Shown: positions 7,918 through 16,620, numbered from the stretch's first letter. The stretch is DNA of 64,000 nucleotides from Verrucomicrobiaceae bacterium (GCA_027486585.1 JAIXOU010000122.1:1-64000); one strand, 5' to 3'. Translations and numbers: made by a program. Notes: generated by a model from the sequence alone, not told the origin.

Positions 7918-10900
7918 TTTGGGGCTTGCCGAAAAGTGCGCCGACAATCCTGCCGAGGTCATTCACTGCAAGGTAGCACAGCGGCACGAGGAATAGGGTG
8001 ATGATGGTGGCAAAGAGACTGCCATAACCCATGGCGACTGATACGGGGGTCAAAAATTGAGCATGGGTGCTTTGCGCGCCGCTGCTGAAGAAGAAGGGGA
8101 ATAGCTTGGCCAGCCAAGTACCATCAAAGATCAATGGAACCAGTCCAAAGAAAGTGGTGATCTGAGTGAGGAAAATAGCGCGAAAGCGTAATTTGCCGCC
8201 TTGTTGAACGGCCTCTCTCAGGCTCATGCCTCCGGCCTTGAGGTCGTTGATTTCATCGACCAGGACAAGGGTGTCATTCACGACCACTCCACAGACGCCG
8301 AGAATACCAAAGGCGCTCATGATGCTAACGGGCAGGCCGTGGAAAAGGTGACCGATCACAGCGCCGACTACCCCAAAGGGCACGACGAGGAGTACGATCA
8401 GCGGCTGAGTGTAGCTTTTGAAAGGAATGGCCATCAGCCCGTACATGGCGGCGATGACAATAATGAATGAAATCCACATTTTGCTCTGACTTTCACGCTG
8501 ATTACGTGCTTCCCCCTCAAAGCTCCAGCGGATATGGCCATGATTAGCCAGCAGTTCATCCAGGAAGCTAGTTAGCTCGATCCGCATGGCGGCGATATCG
8601 GTTGTGCCTTTGTCGGCATCGGCAGAAATGTTCAGGGCTCGGCGACGATCCACGCGCTTGATGCTGGTGAAGCTTTTGGCCACTTTGGCCTCGGCCACTC
8701 GATTGAAAGGAACCTCAAGTCCACCTGCGGTGCGGACACGCATTGTGTCCAAAGTTGCCAGATTTTTCCGATCATCGCGGGGCATTCGGAGCATGACTTT
8801 GACTTCATTGCGTCCGCGTTGAATACGCTGCACTTCATCTCCATAAAAAGCCTGGCGTACTTGCCGCGCTAAATCACTAACGGTGACACCAAGTTGTTGT
8901 GCCTCGGGTTTGAGCGTGAGCTGGATCTCATTTCGGCCACTGTCGAGTGAGTCATTGATGTCGAACAGGGCAGGATAGGTGGAAAGCTTCTCTTTGATCT
9001 TTTCAGACATGCCGAGCAGCTCTTTGGGATCGGTGCCGGTGAGTTGAATGTCGATCGGGTCGCCTCCACGCATGATTTCGGCGCGGAAGGTCAGTTCCTC
9101 GGCTCCGACAATGCTGCCGATGCGCTTTCGCCAGTCATTGGCCATCTCGACCGTGTTCGCATCTCGAGTGCGCTCTTCAGGGCCAAAGGTTTCCATCGTT
9201 ACGCCACCGATATGACTGCCGCTGCTTGAGGGTGATCCACGGCTGGAAAGTGTCGTGCCGACGGTCGAAACGATATGTTTCACGACACTTTGCCCATCTG
9301 GGCCGACGTACTCTTTTTGCATTTGTAGAGCGATGTCATAAATGCGCTGGATTTGTGCCTCTGTGATCTCGACAGGAGTGCCATCCAGCATCGAAAGCCG
9401 ACAATCGATGCGCTCGCTGGCCACTCTAGGGAAGTAGGTCGTTGCGATGCGGCCACCTGCAAACATACCAATGATGATAATCAGTCCACCAAATAAGAGA
9501 GCTAAAACGGCATAACAATGCTTCACACTCATGCGGATAGCCGGTGCATAAATCGTCCGCACAAACCATTGCAGGGCAGCATCTGATCGGCGGTGGATGG
9601 GCTCTAATAAATCTCCTGCACGGCCTAAAAAGGGATGGGCAAGATGACTTGGCAGGATGAGTTTTGTCTCCAGCAGGGCAATCAGCATCACCGCGATGAA
9701 GATGAGCGCGATGGGTTTAAACATGGATCCCCAGTCGGATGAATCCAAGGCCATTGGTAGGAAGGCGATAACGGTCGTGAGTACGCCAAAAGTGATGGGC
9801 ACGGCCATGCGTTGAGTGCCTGCAATGGCAGCCTCAAGCGCTGACATGCCTGTGGTGCGGCGCAGGTGATCGCAGTGCTCACTGATGACAATGGCGTCAT
9901 CCACCACGATTCCCAAAACAAGAATGAATCCCATGAGTGAGGACAGATTGATGGAAATATCGAGGTAAGGCATGAGAGCGATGGCTCCCATGAAGCTCAT
10001 GACCATGCCAATACCGACCCAGATGACGGCCTCTAATCGCAGAAAAAGGCCTACACAGATAAAGACCAGTATCAGGCAGCTCTGCGCATTTTGCATGAGC
10101 AGGTCGATGCGGCCTTTGACGATTTTTGAGCGATCATTCCAGTAGTCGAGATGCACACCGCCTGGCAGCTTTTTATTCGTCTCGCTGATGTAATCCTTCA
10201 CGCGGTTGCCAATCGTGATGGCGTTTTGTTTTCCTTCCCGCATGACACTGATCATCACGCAACGGCGGCCATTGAGTCGGGTGATGAGTGGGTTTTCATT
10301 AAAGCCGTCAACGATCTTAGCCACTTCACCTAGCGTGACTTTCGTGCCATCGGCGCGGGTAACCATGGGGATGCGGGCATAGTCTTCACCCGTGTAGGCT
10401 CGGCCGCGCGTGCGCAGGGAGACGTCCCCAGCCTCGGTCTGCACGACGCCTGCTGGCATGTCGATGGCGTTTTCACGGATGGCTTTGCTGATCGTCTCGA
10501 GGCTGAGGCCATATTTTCGCAATGTTTCTTCCGGTATTTCGATGGCGATTTCTTCTTTCCTCACGCCCGTGATGTCGGCATGGGAAATGCCAGGCAGCGA
10601 AGCGAGTTCATCGCGTGTTTGTTCTCCGAGGCGCTTCAGGTCACGCTCGGCCATATCAGCGCTAAGGATCACCGTGATCACTGAATGGAAGCTATCGTCG
10701 AGCTGGATGATCGGTTTCTCTGCCAGGGCTGGGAAGTTCGGGATCGAGTCCAATCTGATTTTGACATCCTCCAGCACACGCCGTGGGTCATCGTCTTCGT
10801 TTACCTCGATGAAAACACTGCCGCCACTGCTGCCTGCGGTGCTATTGACATGCTTGATTCCGCCGACCTGCTGGATGGCTTCTTCGATCTTTAAAACGAT

Positions 10901-11086
10901 GGTCTCTTCGGTTTCCTCAGGCGATGAGGCAGGGTAGGGTACGTTGATCGAGACAAAGCGTGAAGGCATGTCCTGAAACACTTCCAGCGGGATTTTGTCC
11001 TGATAAAGAGTGTAGGCACCTGCTGCCATCACTGCCAGCATGAGTAGATTGGCAGCGACGTGATTTCGGGCGAACCAGGAGATCAT
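7907..11086 (-). CDS. RND-family efflux transporter permease (AcrB/HAE1-like)
   Basis: Inner-membrane proton-driven RND pump, 1059 residues, full length. It has the usual two repeats of one TM helix, a large periplasmic loop and a bundle of TM helices. TM4 carries the proton-relay Asp pair in GIVVDDAIVISEH. TM10 reads GVVVNDTLVLVDEIN, so the Lys found at the AcrB K940 position is absent, as in a known HAE1 subgroup. FPRVASERIDCRLSMLDGTP begins the second periplasmic half. No membrane-fusion or TolC-like gene is adjacent. It lies 87 bp downstream of gspK on the same strand and may be cotranscribed with it. Confidence 0.94.
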   Translation of the reverse strand: MISWFARNHVAANLLMLAVMAAGAYTLYQDKIPLEVFQDMPSRFVSINVPYPASSPEETEETIVLKIEEAIQQVGGIKHVNSTAGSSGGSVFIEVNEDDDPRRVLEDVKIRLDSIPNFPALAEKPIIQLDDSFHSVITVILSADMAERDLKRLGEQTRDELASLPGISHADITGVRKEEIAIEIPEETLRKYGLSLETISKAIRENAIDMPAGVVQTEAGDVSLRTRGRAYTGEDYARIPMVTRADGTKVTLGEVAKIVDGFNENPLITRLNGRRCVMISVMREGKQNAITIGNRVKDYISETNKKLPGGVHLDYWNDRSKIVKGRIDLLMQNAQSCLILVFICVGLFLRLEAVIWVGIGMVMSFMGAIALMPYLDISINLSSLMGFILVLGIVVDDAIVISEHCDHLRRTTGMSALEAAIAGTQRMAVPITFGVLTTVIAFLPMALDSSDWGSMFKPIALIFIAVMLIALLETKLILPSHLAHPFLGRAGDLLEPIHRRSDAALQWFVRTIYAPAIRMSVKHCYAVLALLFGGLIIIIGMFAGGRIATTYFPRVASERIDCRLSMLDGTPVEITEAQIQRIYDIALQMQKEYVGPDGQSVVKHIVSTVGTTLSSRGSPSSSGSHIGGVTMETFGPEERTRDANTVEMANDWRKRIGSIVGAEELTFRAEIMRGGDPIDIQLTGTDPKELLGMSEKIKEKLSTYPALFDINDSLDSGRNEIQLTLKPEAQQLGVTVSDLARQVRQAFYGDEVQRIQRGRNEVKVMLRMPRDDRKNLATLDTMRVRTAGGLEVPFNRVAEAKVAKSFTSIKRVDRRRALNISADADKGTTDIAAMRIELTSFLDELLANHGHIRWSFEGEARNQRESQSKMWISFIIVIAAMYGLMAIPFKSYTQPLIVLLVVPFGVVGAVIGHLFHGLPVSIMSAFGILGVCGVVVNDTLVLVDEINDLKAGGMSLREAVQQGGKLRFRAIFLTQITTFFGLVPLIFDGTWLAKLFPFFFSSGAQSTHAQFLTPVSVAMGYGSLFATIITLFLVPLCYLAVNDLGRIVGALFGKPQSQR

Positions 11087-11173
11087 GTGGGAAGTGGAGA
11101 AGTAAAAAGTATTGAGTGATGGAGCACGGGCGTCCCGCTAATGGACATGTATCCGTTGGAAGGTTCGAGCCGG

Positions 11174-12121
11174 TCACTCTTCCATACGTGCCAGATAGGT
11201 CAAAGAGCGATCTTCTCCTCTTCGCGCCACAACAATGATTTGAGCGCGCTTTTCACCCACATAGCCGGTGCTAGTGATTCGGCGCAGGTCATCATCACTA
11301 GTGAGGATGCTCTGCATGGCTTTGGCGCGGTCACCCGTGAGGTTGAGCAGGCGGTAAGCTTCGCCATCGGAGATGCGTTGGTCATCTTCCGTGCCAGGGA
11401 TGCCATCGGCACCGTCACGGCGTTTGATGTAGTTTTCGACATCGCTCTCAGAGGCACCACTGATGGCAATCAGAGTTTCTTTAAAGGCGGTACGCAGGTC
11501 GATGGTGCCGTCTCCGAAAACGGAGAAAAACTCCCGCCAGTCAGGCTTTAAGCGGTCCACCACACCCATGCCGCGCACAAGCAGCATTTCGTCCACACTG
11601 ATGAAACCGGTGTTTCGTGGCAGATCCATAACGCCGAGGCCTTCATAAAAGGCTTTTTCGGCTCCATTGCTGCGCGCATCCTCATCGCGGTCCACCCAAT
11701 CGGCTAGGGATTCACCTGCCACTGCGGCTTCATCGCTATTGAGGCCCCAACGTTCGAAAAGCTGAACGACAGCGACGCTTAGTCGCTCATCTGTGATGAG
11801 ATTGATGGGGATGCGTGCGCCTTCATAATTGATCACGACATCAAAGCCGCTGTCCGTGCCGATCTTTTGTTTGAGGACTTTATCGCCACGCCGAGTGTCG
11901 GGATGCAGTCCTACGGTCAGGCCGCTTTCAGCCAAATGCAGCGCTCTGAACTCTGCCGAAGCTAAGGCTGCTTCTTCAGCGCTGTAGCGGATGTATTCCA
12001 CCACTCCCATCACAGTGACTGACATGAGCAGGAGCGCCCAAATCATGATCATGAGTGCTGAACCCTGCCTTGATTGGGGGATCGTGTTATTGGGAAGGGG
12101 AGAATAGGTCTTAGAAGACAT
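11174..12121 (-). CDS. gspK: Type II secretion minor pseudopilin GspK-like
   Basis: Likely the large minor pseudopilin that caps the pseudopilus tip. The start at 12121 gives 315 residues with a 20-residue basic leader ending RQG, then the hydrophobic segment SALMIMIWALLLMSVTVMG. A longer frame to 12160 is possible. As expected for GspK, the Glu at +5 found in other pseudopilins is missing. The body contains the GspK-type helical SAM-like regions (LADWVDRDEDARSNGAEKAF, GFISVDEMLLVRGM). It ends the gspE-gspK run. The call rests on position after gspG-H-I-J plus these features. Confidence 0.85.
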   Translation of the reverse strand: MSSKTYSPLPNNTIPQSRQGSALMIMIWALLLMSVTVMGVVEYIRYSAEEAALASAEFRALHLAESGLTVGLHPDTRRGDKVLKQKIGTDSGFDVVINYEGARIPINLITDERLSVAVVQLFERWGLNSDEAAVAGESLADWVDRDEDARSNGAEKAFYEGLGVMDLPRNTGFISVDEMLLVRGMGVVDRLKPDWREFFSVFGDGTIDLRTAFKETLIAISGASESDVENYIKRRDGADGIPGTEDDQRISDGEAYRLLNLTGDRAKAMQSILTSDDDLRRITSTGYVGEKRAQIIVVARRGEDRSLTYLARMEE

Positions 12122-12172
12122 ATAGGACCTAATTGAGTCTTGGAAGGAAAAGAGAGTCATAGAAAAAGAGCT

Positions 12173-13156
12173 CTAACGGCCGCCGCCAGGTCCACCACCG
12201 CCAGGTCCACCGCCGCCAGGTCCACCGCCGCCAGGTCCACCGCCACCAGGTCCACCGCCGCCGGGTGGGCCGCCTTGTCCTCGTCCACCGCCTTGTCCCT
12301 GACCACCGCCACCGCCACCGCCACCGCCACCGCCACCGCCACCGCCACCGCCACCGCCACCGCCTTGACCTCCGCTGCCATTGTTGTTTCCAACTTGGGC
12401 GCTAGAGGCGTTTGTGCTGGTTGTTCCGTTGCCTTTGACCAGAAGGATGGTCGGCACACTGTAAACCATGCGCAGGGGCGTGGTGCGGTCACGCATGACG
12501 AGCTGGACTTCGATCAGGTCAGGCCAGGCGTCGTCGCTCCATTCTTCGAGCCAAGTATCGTCGGCATCTTTGAAGAAGCGCCATTTTAAATTCACCACAT
12601 CGGGTAGCAGAGGCATCCAATAGCGTCCCTGATCATCGGGTGCGGTTAGGCCCGTGGTTTCTTGGCGTTGCGCCATGCCATTGGAGTCTGTTTGGGGAAT
12701 GAGATCTTCGCGCGAAAGACAGAGATAGGAGACCAAGGCATTGTTAGTATCGGTGGCTCCATTCGGATCGGGACGCAGACCCAGAATCGTGTCCTTGTAG
12801 CTAATGGGATTGATGCCAAAGCCAAAGCAGTTGGGTGATCCGCTGATCGTCAGTTCCTGGCCTGAAGCTGGCGAATTGGGGTCGAGTAAGGTTAGCTCAA
12901 GCGTGGCTGTGCTAGGCAGAGTGGTAAAGGTTTTGCGGCAAAGATCTAGGAAGCGGTTGATGGCATCATTCTCACGCTGGATCTGCTCGATCTGGGCTGC
13001 ACCTTTGACACTTCCTTGTATGATGGAAAAGAGAGTGCCTGTGATCATGCCTAGGATCGTCAGAGCAATCACGACCTCCATGAGTGTGAAGCCAGGAACG
13101 TGGCACAGGTTTGTAACCTGTGAGCGGAGTCTCCTGGGACGCTTTGCCCGAGCCAT
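12173..13156 (-). CDS. gspJ: Type II secretion minor pseudopilin GspJ-like with poly-glycine tail
   Basis: Minor pseudopilin with cleavage site PG/FTLMEVVIALTILGM (Glu at +5 present) and a GspJ-like body of about 250 residues. The start is uncertain. ATGs occur at 13156 (MARAKRPRRLRSQ, chosen for its basic leader), 13180 and 13282, and all precodons between 13100 and 13250 come from an inserted repeat element. The last 70 or so residues are an abnormal tail: about 21 consecutive Gly, a GQGQGGGRGQGGPP linker and five GGGGP repeats ending GGGR. The tail is encoded by simple-sequence DNA. Family members normally end without it. It may have arisen by slippage; exported Gly-rich tails can be flexible spacers. 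Confidence 0.83.
   Translation of the reverse strand: MARAKRPRRLRSQVTNLCHVPGFTLMEVVIALTILGMITGTLFSIIQGSVKGAAQIEQIQRENDAINRFLDLCRKTFTTLPSTATLELTLLDPNSPASGQELTISGSPNCFGFGINPISYKDTILGLRPDPNGATDTNNALVSYLCLSREDLIPQTDSNGMAQRQETTGLTAPDDQGRYWMPLLPDVVNLKWRFFKDADDTWLEEWSDDAWPDLIEVQLVMRDRTTPLRMVYSVPTILLVKGNGTTSTNASSAQVGNNNGSGGQGGGGGGGGGGGGGGGGGGGGGQGQGGGRGQGGPPGGGGPGGGGPGGGGPGGGGPGGGGPGGGR
12305..12364. repeat. Hexanucleotide microsatellite (ACCGCC)10 plus 15-bp GGGGP repeats
   Basis: Ten perfect ACCGCC units lie at 12305-12364 inside the 3' end of gspJ, coding for about 20 Gly on the minus strand. The neighbouring stretch 12185-12260 holds 15-bp units encoding GGGGP. Both unit lengths are multiples of three, so slippage would change tail length without shifting frame. 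Confidence 0.9.
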
Positions 13157-13250
13157 GACGATGTGGACAGACTGGTCCATTAGCCGACCGGATTCTGCGA
13201 TCACCCGCCGATCCGCAGCTGAATCCGAACAGGTTAAAAACCTATTCCAC
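13100..13250. repeat. 151-bp element with terminal inverted repeats inserted at the 5' end of gspJ
   Basis: The left end GTGGCACAGGTTTGTAACCT (13100 onward, 23 bp to 13122) and the right end 13228-13250, read in reverse as GTGGAATAGGTTTTTAACCT, match at 19 of 23 positions as inverted repeats. Each end is itself palindromic (AGGTTTGTAACCT). No ORF of its own is seen and no clear target-site duplication. The last codons of gspI (13264-13279) carry a related sequence (TTTACAAACCTGCCAC on the minus strand). The element occupies the gspI-gspJ junction and supplies the gspJ leader codons. It looks like a MITE or REP-type repeat. Confidence 0.65.
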
Positions 13251-13256
13251 TTTCTT

Positions 13257-13661
13257 TTATTTGGTGGCAGGTTTGTAAACATAAACGTCCACGCTTTCCT
13301 CCCGTTGTTCGTTTCCGGCGCTGTAGGTGGCCACGATTTTGAGGTTATAAAGGTCAGTCATCGTATTGCCATTGGTCATGGTCAGAGACACTGGCTCTGC
13401 CGTGCTGCTGTAGGTCACACCTGTAGCAGTATCTGTGATGCTGGCGCGCATTTCATTCAGGGGCTTCCGGCGGATTTCTTCCAAAAAAGATCTCATGCCG
13501 ATACGCACGCGCTGGTCCTTGTTCAGGATATTGGCCACTTCCATGGAGCTGTTCAGCGTGCGCGCCAGACCAAGCACACCGATGGAAAAGATCGAAAGGG
13601 CGATGATCAGTTCCAGAAGGATATAGCCGTGTTGTGTGGGCCTCTGTGAGATCTGCTTCAT
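13257..13661 (-). CDS. gspI: Type II secretion minor pseudopilin GspI-like
   Basis: A 134-residue pseudopilin. Short leader MKQISQRPTQHG, cleavage before YILLELIIALSIFSIGVLGL (Glu at +5), then SSMEVANILNKDQRVRIGM, a helix continuation typical of GspI. The start at 13661 overlaps the gspH stop as ATGA (13658-13661), so the two are translationally coupled. Its place between gspH and gspJ and its small size support GspI. The C-terminus (VYVYKPATK) is encoded by DNA resembling the end of the neighbouring inverted-repeat element. Confidence 0.85.
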   Translation of the reverse strand: MKQISQRPTQHGYILLELIIALSIFSIGVLGLARTLNSSMEVANILNKDQRVRIGMRSFLEEIRRKPLNEMRASITDTATGVTYSSTAEPVSLTMTNGNTMTDLYNLKIVATYSAGNEQREESVDVYVYKPATK

Positions 13662-14410
13662 TTAAGATCAATGACCTCTCGTGTGATGTCTGCTGTCAGT
13701 GCGCCGAACTCCACGTCAAAGGTCGCGCTTTGGCGATCCAGATGAAGTTTTAGCGGAACGCTGATGCCCGTAGGTTGAAAGACCCAGAGTTTGACGACTT
13801 CCCCTGAGATAGGGGTTTCGGCGGTATCACTCCAGAACTTTAGGGTGTACTGCACATCCTGAGGCAGGTCATAGTGCTGCTCCCAATTGTCGTCTAATTT
13901 GGGTCCTGCTGGAGCCATGGGGAGCGACGTCTTGGGAGTCTCTCCAGTGCCTGCATCCAGATCAGAGTCACTGTCATCGGCATTCGGATTCAGGCGGCGT
14001 GAACCCGTCTCTTCTTCTGAGAGAAAAGTGGTCAACTCAGAGAGCTGGAAGTAAGGACTGAAGTAACGGGAAGCCACAAAGCCCCCCTGATAAAAAGCCA
14101 CCTGATAGGGACGCTTCTCCCGCATGGCTCGGATACGGGTTTCCTTGGCCAGTCTGACCAGCTCAATGATGGGTTCGCGGGCCAACTGCTCTTCTCGCAG
14201 CCCTCGAAACATCGGCACAGCCCCAGCGGCGATGACGATGATGATGGTCAGGGAGATGACGATTTCGACGAGAGTAAATCCATTGATTTGGCGAGGTGTG
14301 GCCAATGACGAATGTGTAAGACCGAATGACGAAGGAATGACGAAACCTGAAGCCCGAAGGCTACGGGCAGACCTTGCTTGGTCATTCGTCATTGAGCCTT
14401 CGGGTTTCAT
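13658..14410 (-). CDS. gspH: Type II secretion minor pseudopilin GspH-like with repeat-derived leader
   Basis: A 250-residue pseudopilin with cleavage site NG/FTLVEIVISLTIIIVIAAG (Glu at +5), followed by REPIIELVRLAKETRIRAM, as in GspH. The start at 14410 lies 3 bp after the gspG stop. The leader before the cleavage Gly is 44 residues, far longer than the usual 6-25. Its codons (MTNDQARSARSLRASG) are encoded by a 90-bp inverted-repeat element at 14304-14393. A start at 14392 (Met7) is equally possible. Overlaps gspI by 4 bp. Confidence 0.85.
   Translation of the reverse strand: MKPEGSMTNDQARSARSLRASGFVIPSSFGLTHSSLATPRQINGFTLVEIVISLTIIIVIAAGAVPMFRGLREEQLAREPIIELVRLAKETRIRAMREKRPYQVAFYQGGFVASRYFSPYFQLSELTTFLSEEETGSRRLNPNADDSDSDLDAGTGETPKTSLPMAPAGPKLDDNWEQHYDLPQDVQYTLKFWSDTAETPISGEVVKLWVFQPTGISVPLKLHLDRQSATFDVEFGALTADITREVIDLK
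14304..14393. repeat. Inverted-repeat element (AATGACGAAT...ATTCGTCATT), copy 1, within gspH 5' codons
   Basis: A 90-bp segment bounded by perfect 10-bp inverted ends AATGACGAAT (14304) and ATTCGTCATT (14384-14393). It has internal GAATGACGAA and GGTCATTCGTC repeats and an inner CCCGAAGG/CTTCGGG pair. Related to the copy at 14934-15064. It is read through in frame as the gspH leader. Confidence 0.7.
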
Positions 14411-14413
14411 GAA

Positions 14414-14866
14414 TCACTTCGCCGCCGCGCTCGCAGGCCAGTTGCCGATGTCGTCTTCCGTGCCGTCAGCGCCGTCTTTGCCGATGGACCAGACATCATA
14501 GGGTTTCTTGGATTTCTGAGCTGGATAACGATACTTGTATTCCTGACCCCATGGGTCTTTAGGCACGGATTCCAGTAAGGCGGTCCATTTCTCTGGAAGC
14601 GGTTCCGTGGTGGGTTTTTCGACGAGTGCTTTGATGCCTTGCTCTGTGGTCGGTGCGCGCATGTTGCGGGCTTCATAGAGCTGCATCTGAGTCATGATGT
14701 TCTGTAGGTCTCCATCCACTCGTGTTTCTTTAGCCACATCGACGTTGCCCTTCAGCATGTAAATGGAGCCTGCGGCTAAGATGGAGATGATGGTCAGCAC
14801 GATCACGATCTCGATGAGTGTGAAGGCTGAGGATCGTAGGCGGAGGTGGGGTTTGTGGGTGTGCAT
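14414..14866 (-). CDS. gspG: Major pseudopilin GspG
   Basis: Main subunit of the type II secretion pseudopilus. The start at 14866 gives leader MHTHKPHLRLRSSA, then FTLIEIVIVLTIISILAAGS with Glu at +5. An alternative ATG at 14911 adds 15 residues. The residue before the cleavage site is Ala rather than the usual Gly. GspG hallmarks follow: YEARNMRAPTTEQGIKALVE, then PKDPWGQEYKYRYPA and the C-terminal calcium-loop region DVWSIGKDGADGTEDDIGNW. Flanked by inverted-repeat elements on both sides. Confidence 0.94.
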   Translation of the reverse strand: MHTHKPHLRLRSSAFTLIEIVIVLTIISILAAGSIYMLKGNVDVAKETRVDGDLQNIMTQMQLYEARNMRAPTTEQGIKALVEKPTTEPLPEKWTALLESVPKDPWGQEYKYRYPAQKSKKPYDVWSIGKDGADGTEDDIGNWPASAAAK

Positions 14867-14933
14867 AGGTGGCTTTGTAGGTTTAACGCAGATTAGAGGG
14901 GTTGGTTGCATGACTGGAAGTCAAAACAGATTG

Positions 14934-15064
14934 AATGACGAATTTTCTAAATACCCAATGACGAAAAAATGACGAAGCCAGAACTTATGATCCAGATTTC
15001 TGGTTGGTTTTCGTCATTCGACATTGAGGTTTCTTTCGTCATTCGGGCTTAAGCATTCGTCATT
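14934..15064. repeat. Inverted-repeat element, copy 2, between gspF and gspG
   Basis: A 131-bp segment with the same perfect inverted 10-bp ends (AATGACGAAT at 14934, ATTCGTCATT at 15055-15064) and internal AATGACGAA/TTCGTCATT copies. It fills the gspF-gspG gap. It is non-coding here, in contrast to copy 1, which is translated in gspH. The paired ends could form a long hairpin in the polycistronic mRNA. Confidence 0.7.
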
Positions 15065-15068
15065 TTTA

Positions 15069-16307
15069 TCACACGCGACTGCGGATGCCGTTCACGGACT
15101 GGAAGACGGCAGAGATGATGGAGTAGGCGACGACACCGACAATCACGGCCATAAAAAGAATGATCACAGGCGAGATCAGGGCTGTCATGCGCTTGATACG
15201 CTTATCGAGTTCTTTATCATAGCGGATAGCGCTTTTTTCGAGTGACTGATTGAGCTGGCCGGTCTGCTCGCCCACGGCGATCATGTCCACCAACATCATG
15301 GGAAAATGTCCGACCTTTTTCAGCGAGCTGGAAAGCGCGCCGCCTTCAGCCACAAGGTTTGTCACCTTTGCGAGCAGAGACTGGATATAGACATTGGCCG
15401 AGATTTTGGAGACCAATCGGATGCTGTTCATGAGTGGCACACCGTTGCCGACGAGGCTGCCCATGCTGTGACTGAACTGAGCGTAGAATCGAGTGGCGAT
15501 GACTGGGCCGAAAAGGGGTAGATTCAGTTTCGTCTCATGCCACCACATCAAACCTTTTGGCGTCGCGATGAAGGCTTTGAAAGAAAGCGCGATGATCGTG
15601 ATGATGGAAAGTAGCACCCACCAGTAAGAGGCTAGAAACGAATTGAAGCTGATCAGCATCTGCGTTGCGAAGGGCAGTTTTTGACCACTCTTATCCAGCA
15701 GATCCGTGATCTGCGGCACCATGACCGTCATGAAAACGACCATCAGCACGGTGCAGGCTCCGATGAGAAAAGCCGGGTAAATCATCGCTTGAGTAACCTT
15801 TGACTGGAGCTCTGCCATAACGAGTAAATTCTGTGCCAGTCGCCGCAGAATCGGGGCGAGTGATCCACTGACCTCGCCCGCTGCTACGAGATTGCAGTAA
15901 AGTTCGTCAAAGCTTGGGGATGCCTTTTTGAGAGCCTTGGAGACACTGCTGCCTTCACGCAATTGATCCCGCATGATGCCGGACACTTTTCGCAGAGCCA
16001 CATCTTCTTGCCGTTCCATGATCACTCGCAGTGCCTGGTCGATTTGTAATCCACCATCCAGCATATCAGCCAGCTCTTCAGTGAACAAGATAATCTGATT
16101 GCGGCTCAGTTTGGTCGGTAGATTATCCTCCATCTTGGCCGCTGCTGCCGCGCCTGCTTTGGCGCTTTTCGCCTCTTCCGCCACTTTGACCGGCGTCAGT
16201 GCCTGAGATTCCAGTTTGCGGAAGACCTCAGCCTTTGACCCAACAGCCAAACTGCCCGTGACAGTTTGACCCGAGGTATTGAGAGCAGTGTAGGCGAAGG
16301 TGGGCAT
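15069..16307 (-). CDS. gspF: Type II secretion inner-membrane platform protein GspF
   Basis: A 412-residue polytopic platform protein of the GspF/PilC family. It starts with the typical MPTFAYTALNTSGQTVTGSL. It has two homologous T2SSF domains: residues about 70-195 (FTEELADMLDGGLQIDQAL, GEVSGSLAPILRRLAQ) and about 275-400 (FSHSMGSLVGNGVPLMNSIR, VGEQTGQLNQSLEK). TM segments are at about 170-195, 225-245 and near the C-terminus. It lies 13 bp downstream of the toxin gene that separates it from gspE. Confidence 0.95.
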   Translation of the reverse strand: MPTFAYTALNTSGQTVTGSLAVGSKAEVFRKLESQALTPVKVAEEAKSAKAGAAAAAKMEDNLPTKLSRNQIILFTEELADMLDGGLQIDQALRVIMERQEDVALRKVSGIMRDQLREGSSVSKALKKASPSFDELYCNLVAAGEVSGSLAPILRRLAQNLLVMAELQSKVTQAMIYPAFLIGACTVLMVVFMTVMVPQITDLLDKSGQKLPFATQMLISFNSFLASYWWVLLSIITIIALSFKAFIATPKGLMWWHETKLNLPLFGPVIATRFYAQFSHSMGSLVGNGVPLMNSIRLVSKISANVYIQSLLAKVTNLVAEGGALSSSLKKVGHFPMMLVDMIAVGEQTGQLNQSLEKSAIRYDKELDKRIKRMTALISPVIILFMAVIVGVVAYSIISAVFQSVNGIRSRV

Positions 16308-16320
16308 TTTTGGAGCGGAA

Positions 16321-16620
16321 TTAAGGACGTCTCGTGAGAATTCGATCTCGTTTCTCTGGATTCATTCGCCCATCAAGAATTGCCACGACGACCACTTGAT
16401 TGGGTTCCATACGGTAATAAAGAATCGAGTTGAAGCTGGCTGACTTGACGTGGTGATAGCCATTGATGATTCGGTGTATGCCAGCAGTGGCTTCTAGCTG
16501 AAAGAGATCCTCGATGATGCATTTGCGGAAATAGCTGCCCCAGCCTCCAGACTGCCTCTCATAGAACGTGTATGACTTCGCGATGTCGATCTTAGCACCA
16601 GCAGCGACGACCACATTCAT
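16321..16620 (-). CDS. RelE/ParE-family toxin of a type II toxin-antitoxin pair
   Basis: A 99-residue RelE/ParE superfamily protein: an N-terminal helix region (AKIDIAKSYTFYERQSGGWG), then FRKCIIEDLFQLEATAG and the C-terminal beta strands (SILYYRMEPNQVVVVAILDG). It would inhibit growth by mRNA cleavage at ribosomes (RelE) or by gyrase poisoning (ParE); which one cannot be told. Its start overlaps the stop of the upstream antitoxin gene by 4 bp (16617-16620). The pair sits between gspE and gspF, inside the secretion operon. Confidence 0.85.
   Translation of the reverse strand: MNVVVAAGAKIDIAKSYTFYERQSGGWGSYFRKCIIEDLFQLEATAGIHRIINGYHHVKSASFNSILYYRMEPNQVVVVAILDGRMNPEKRDRILTRRP

Noticed and set aside
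12140-12589. Plus-strand ORF rich in Ala/Thr repeats
   Set aside because: It is the complement of the poly-Gly microsatellite in gspJ.
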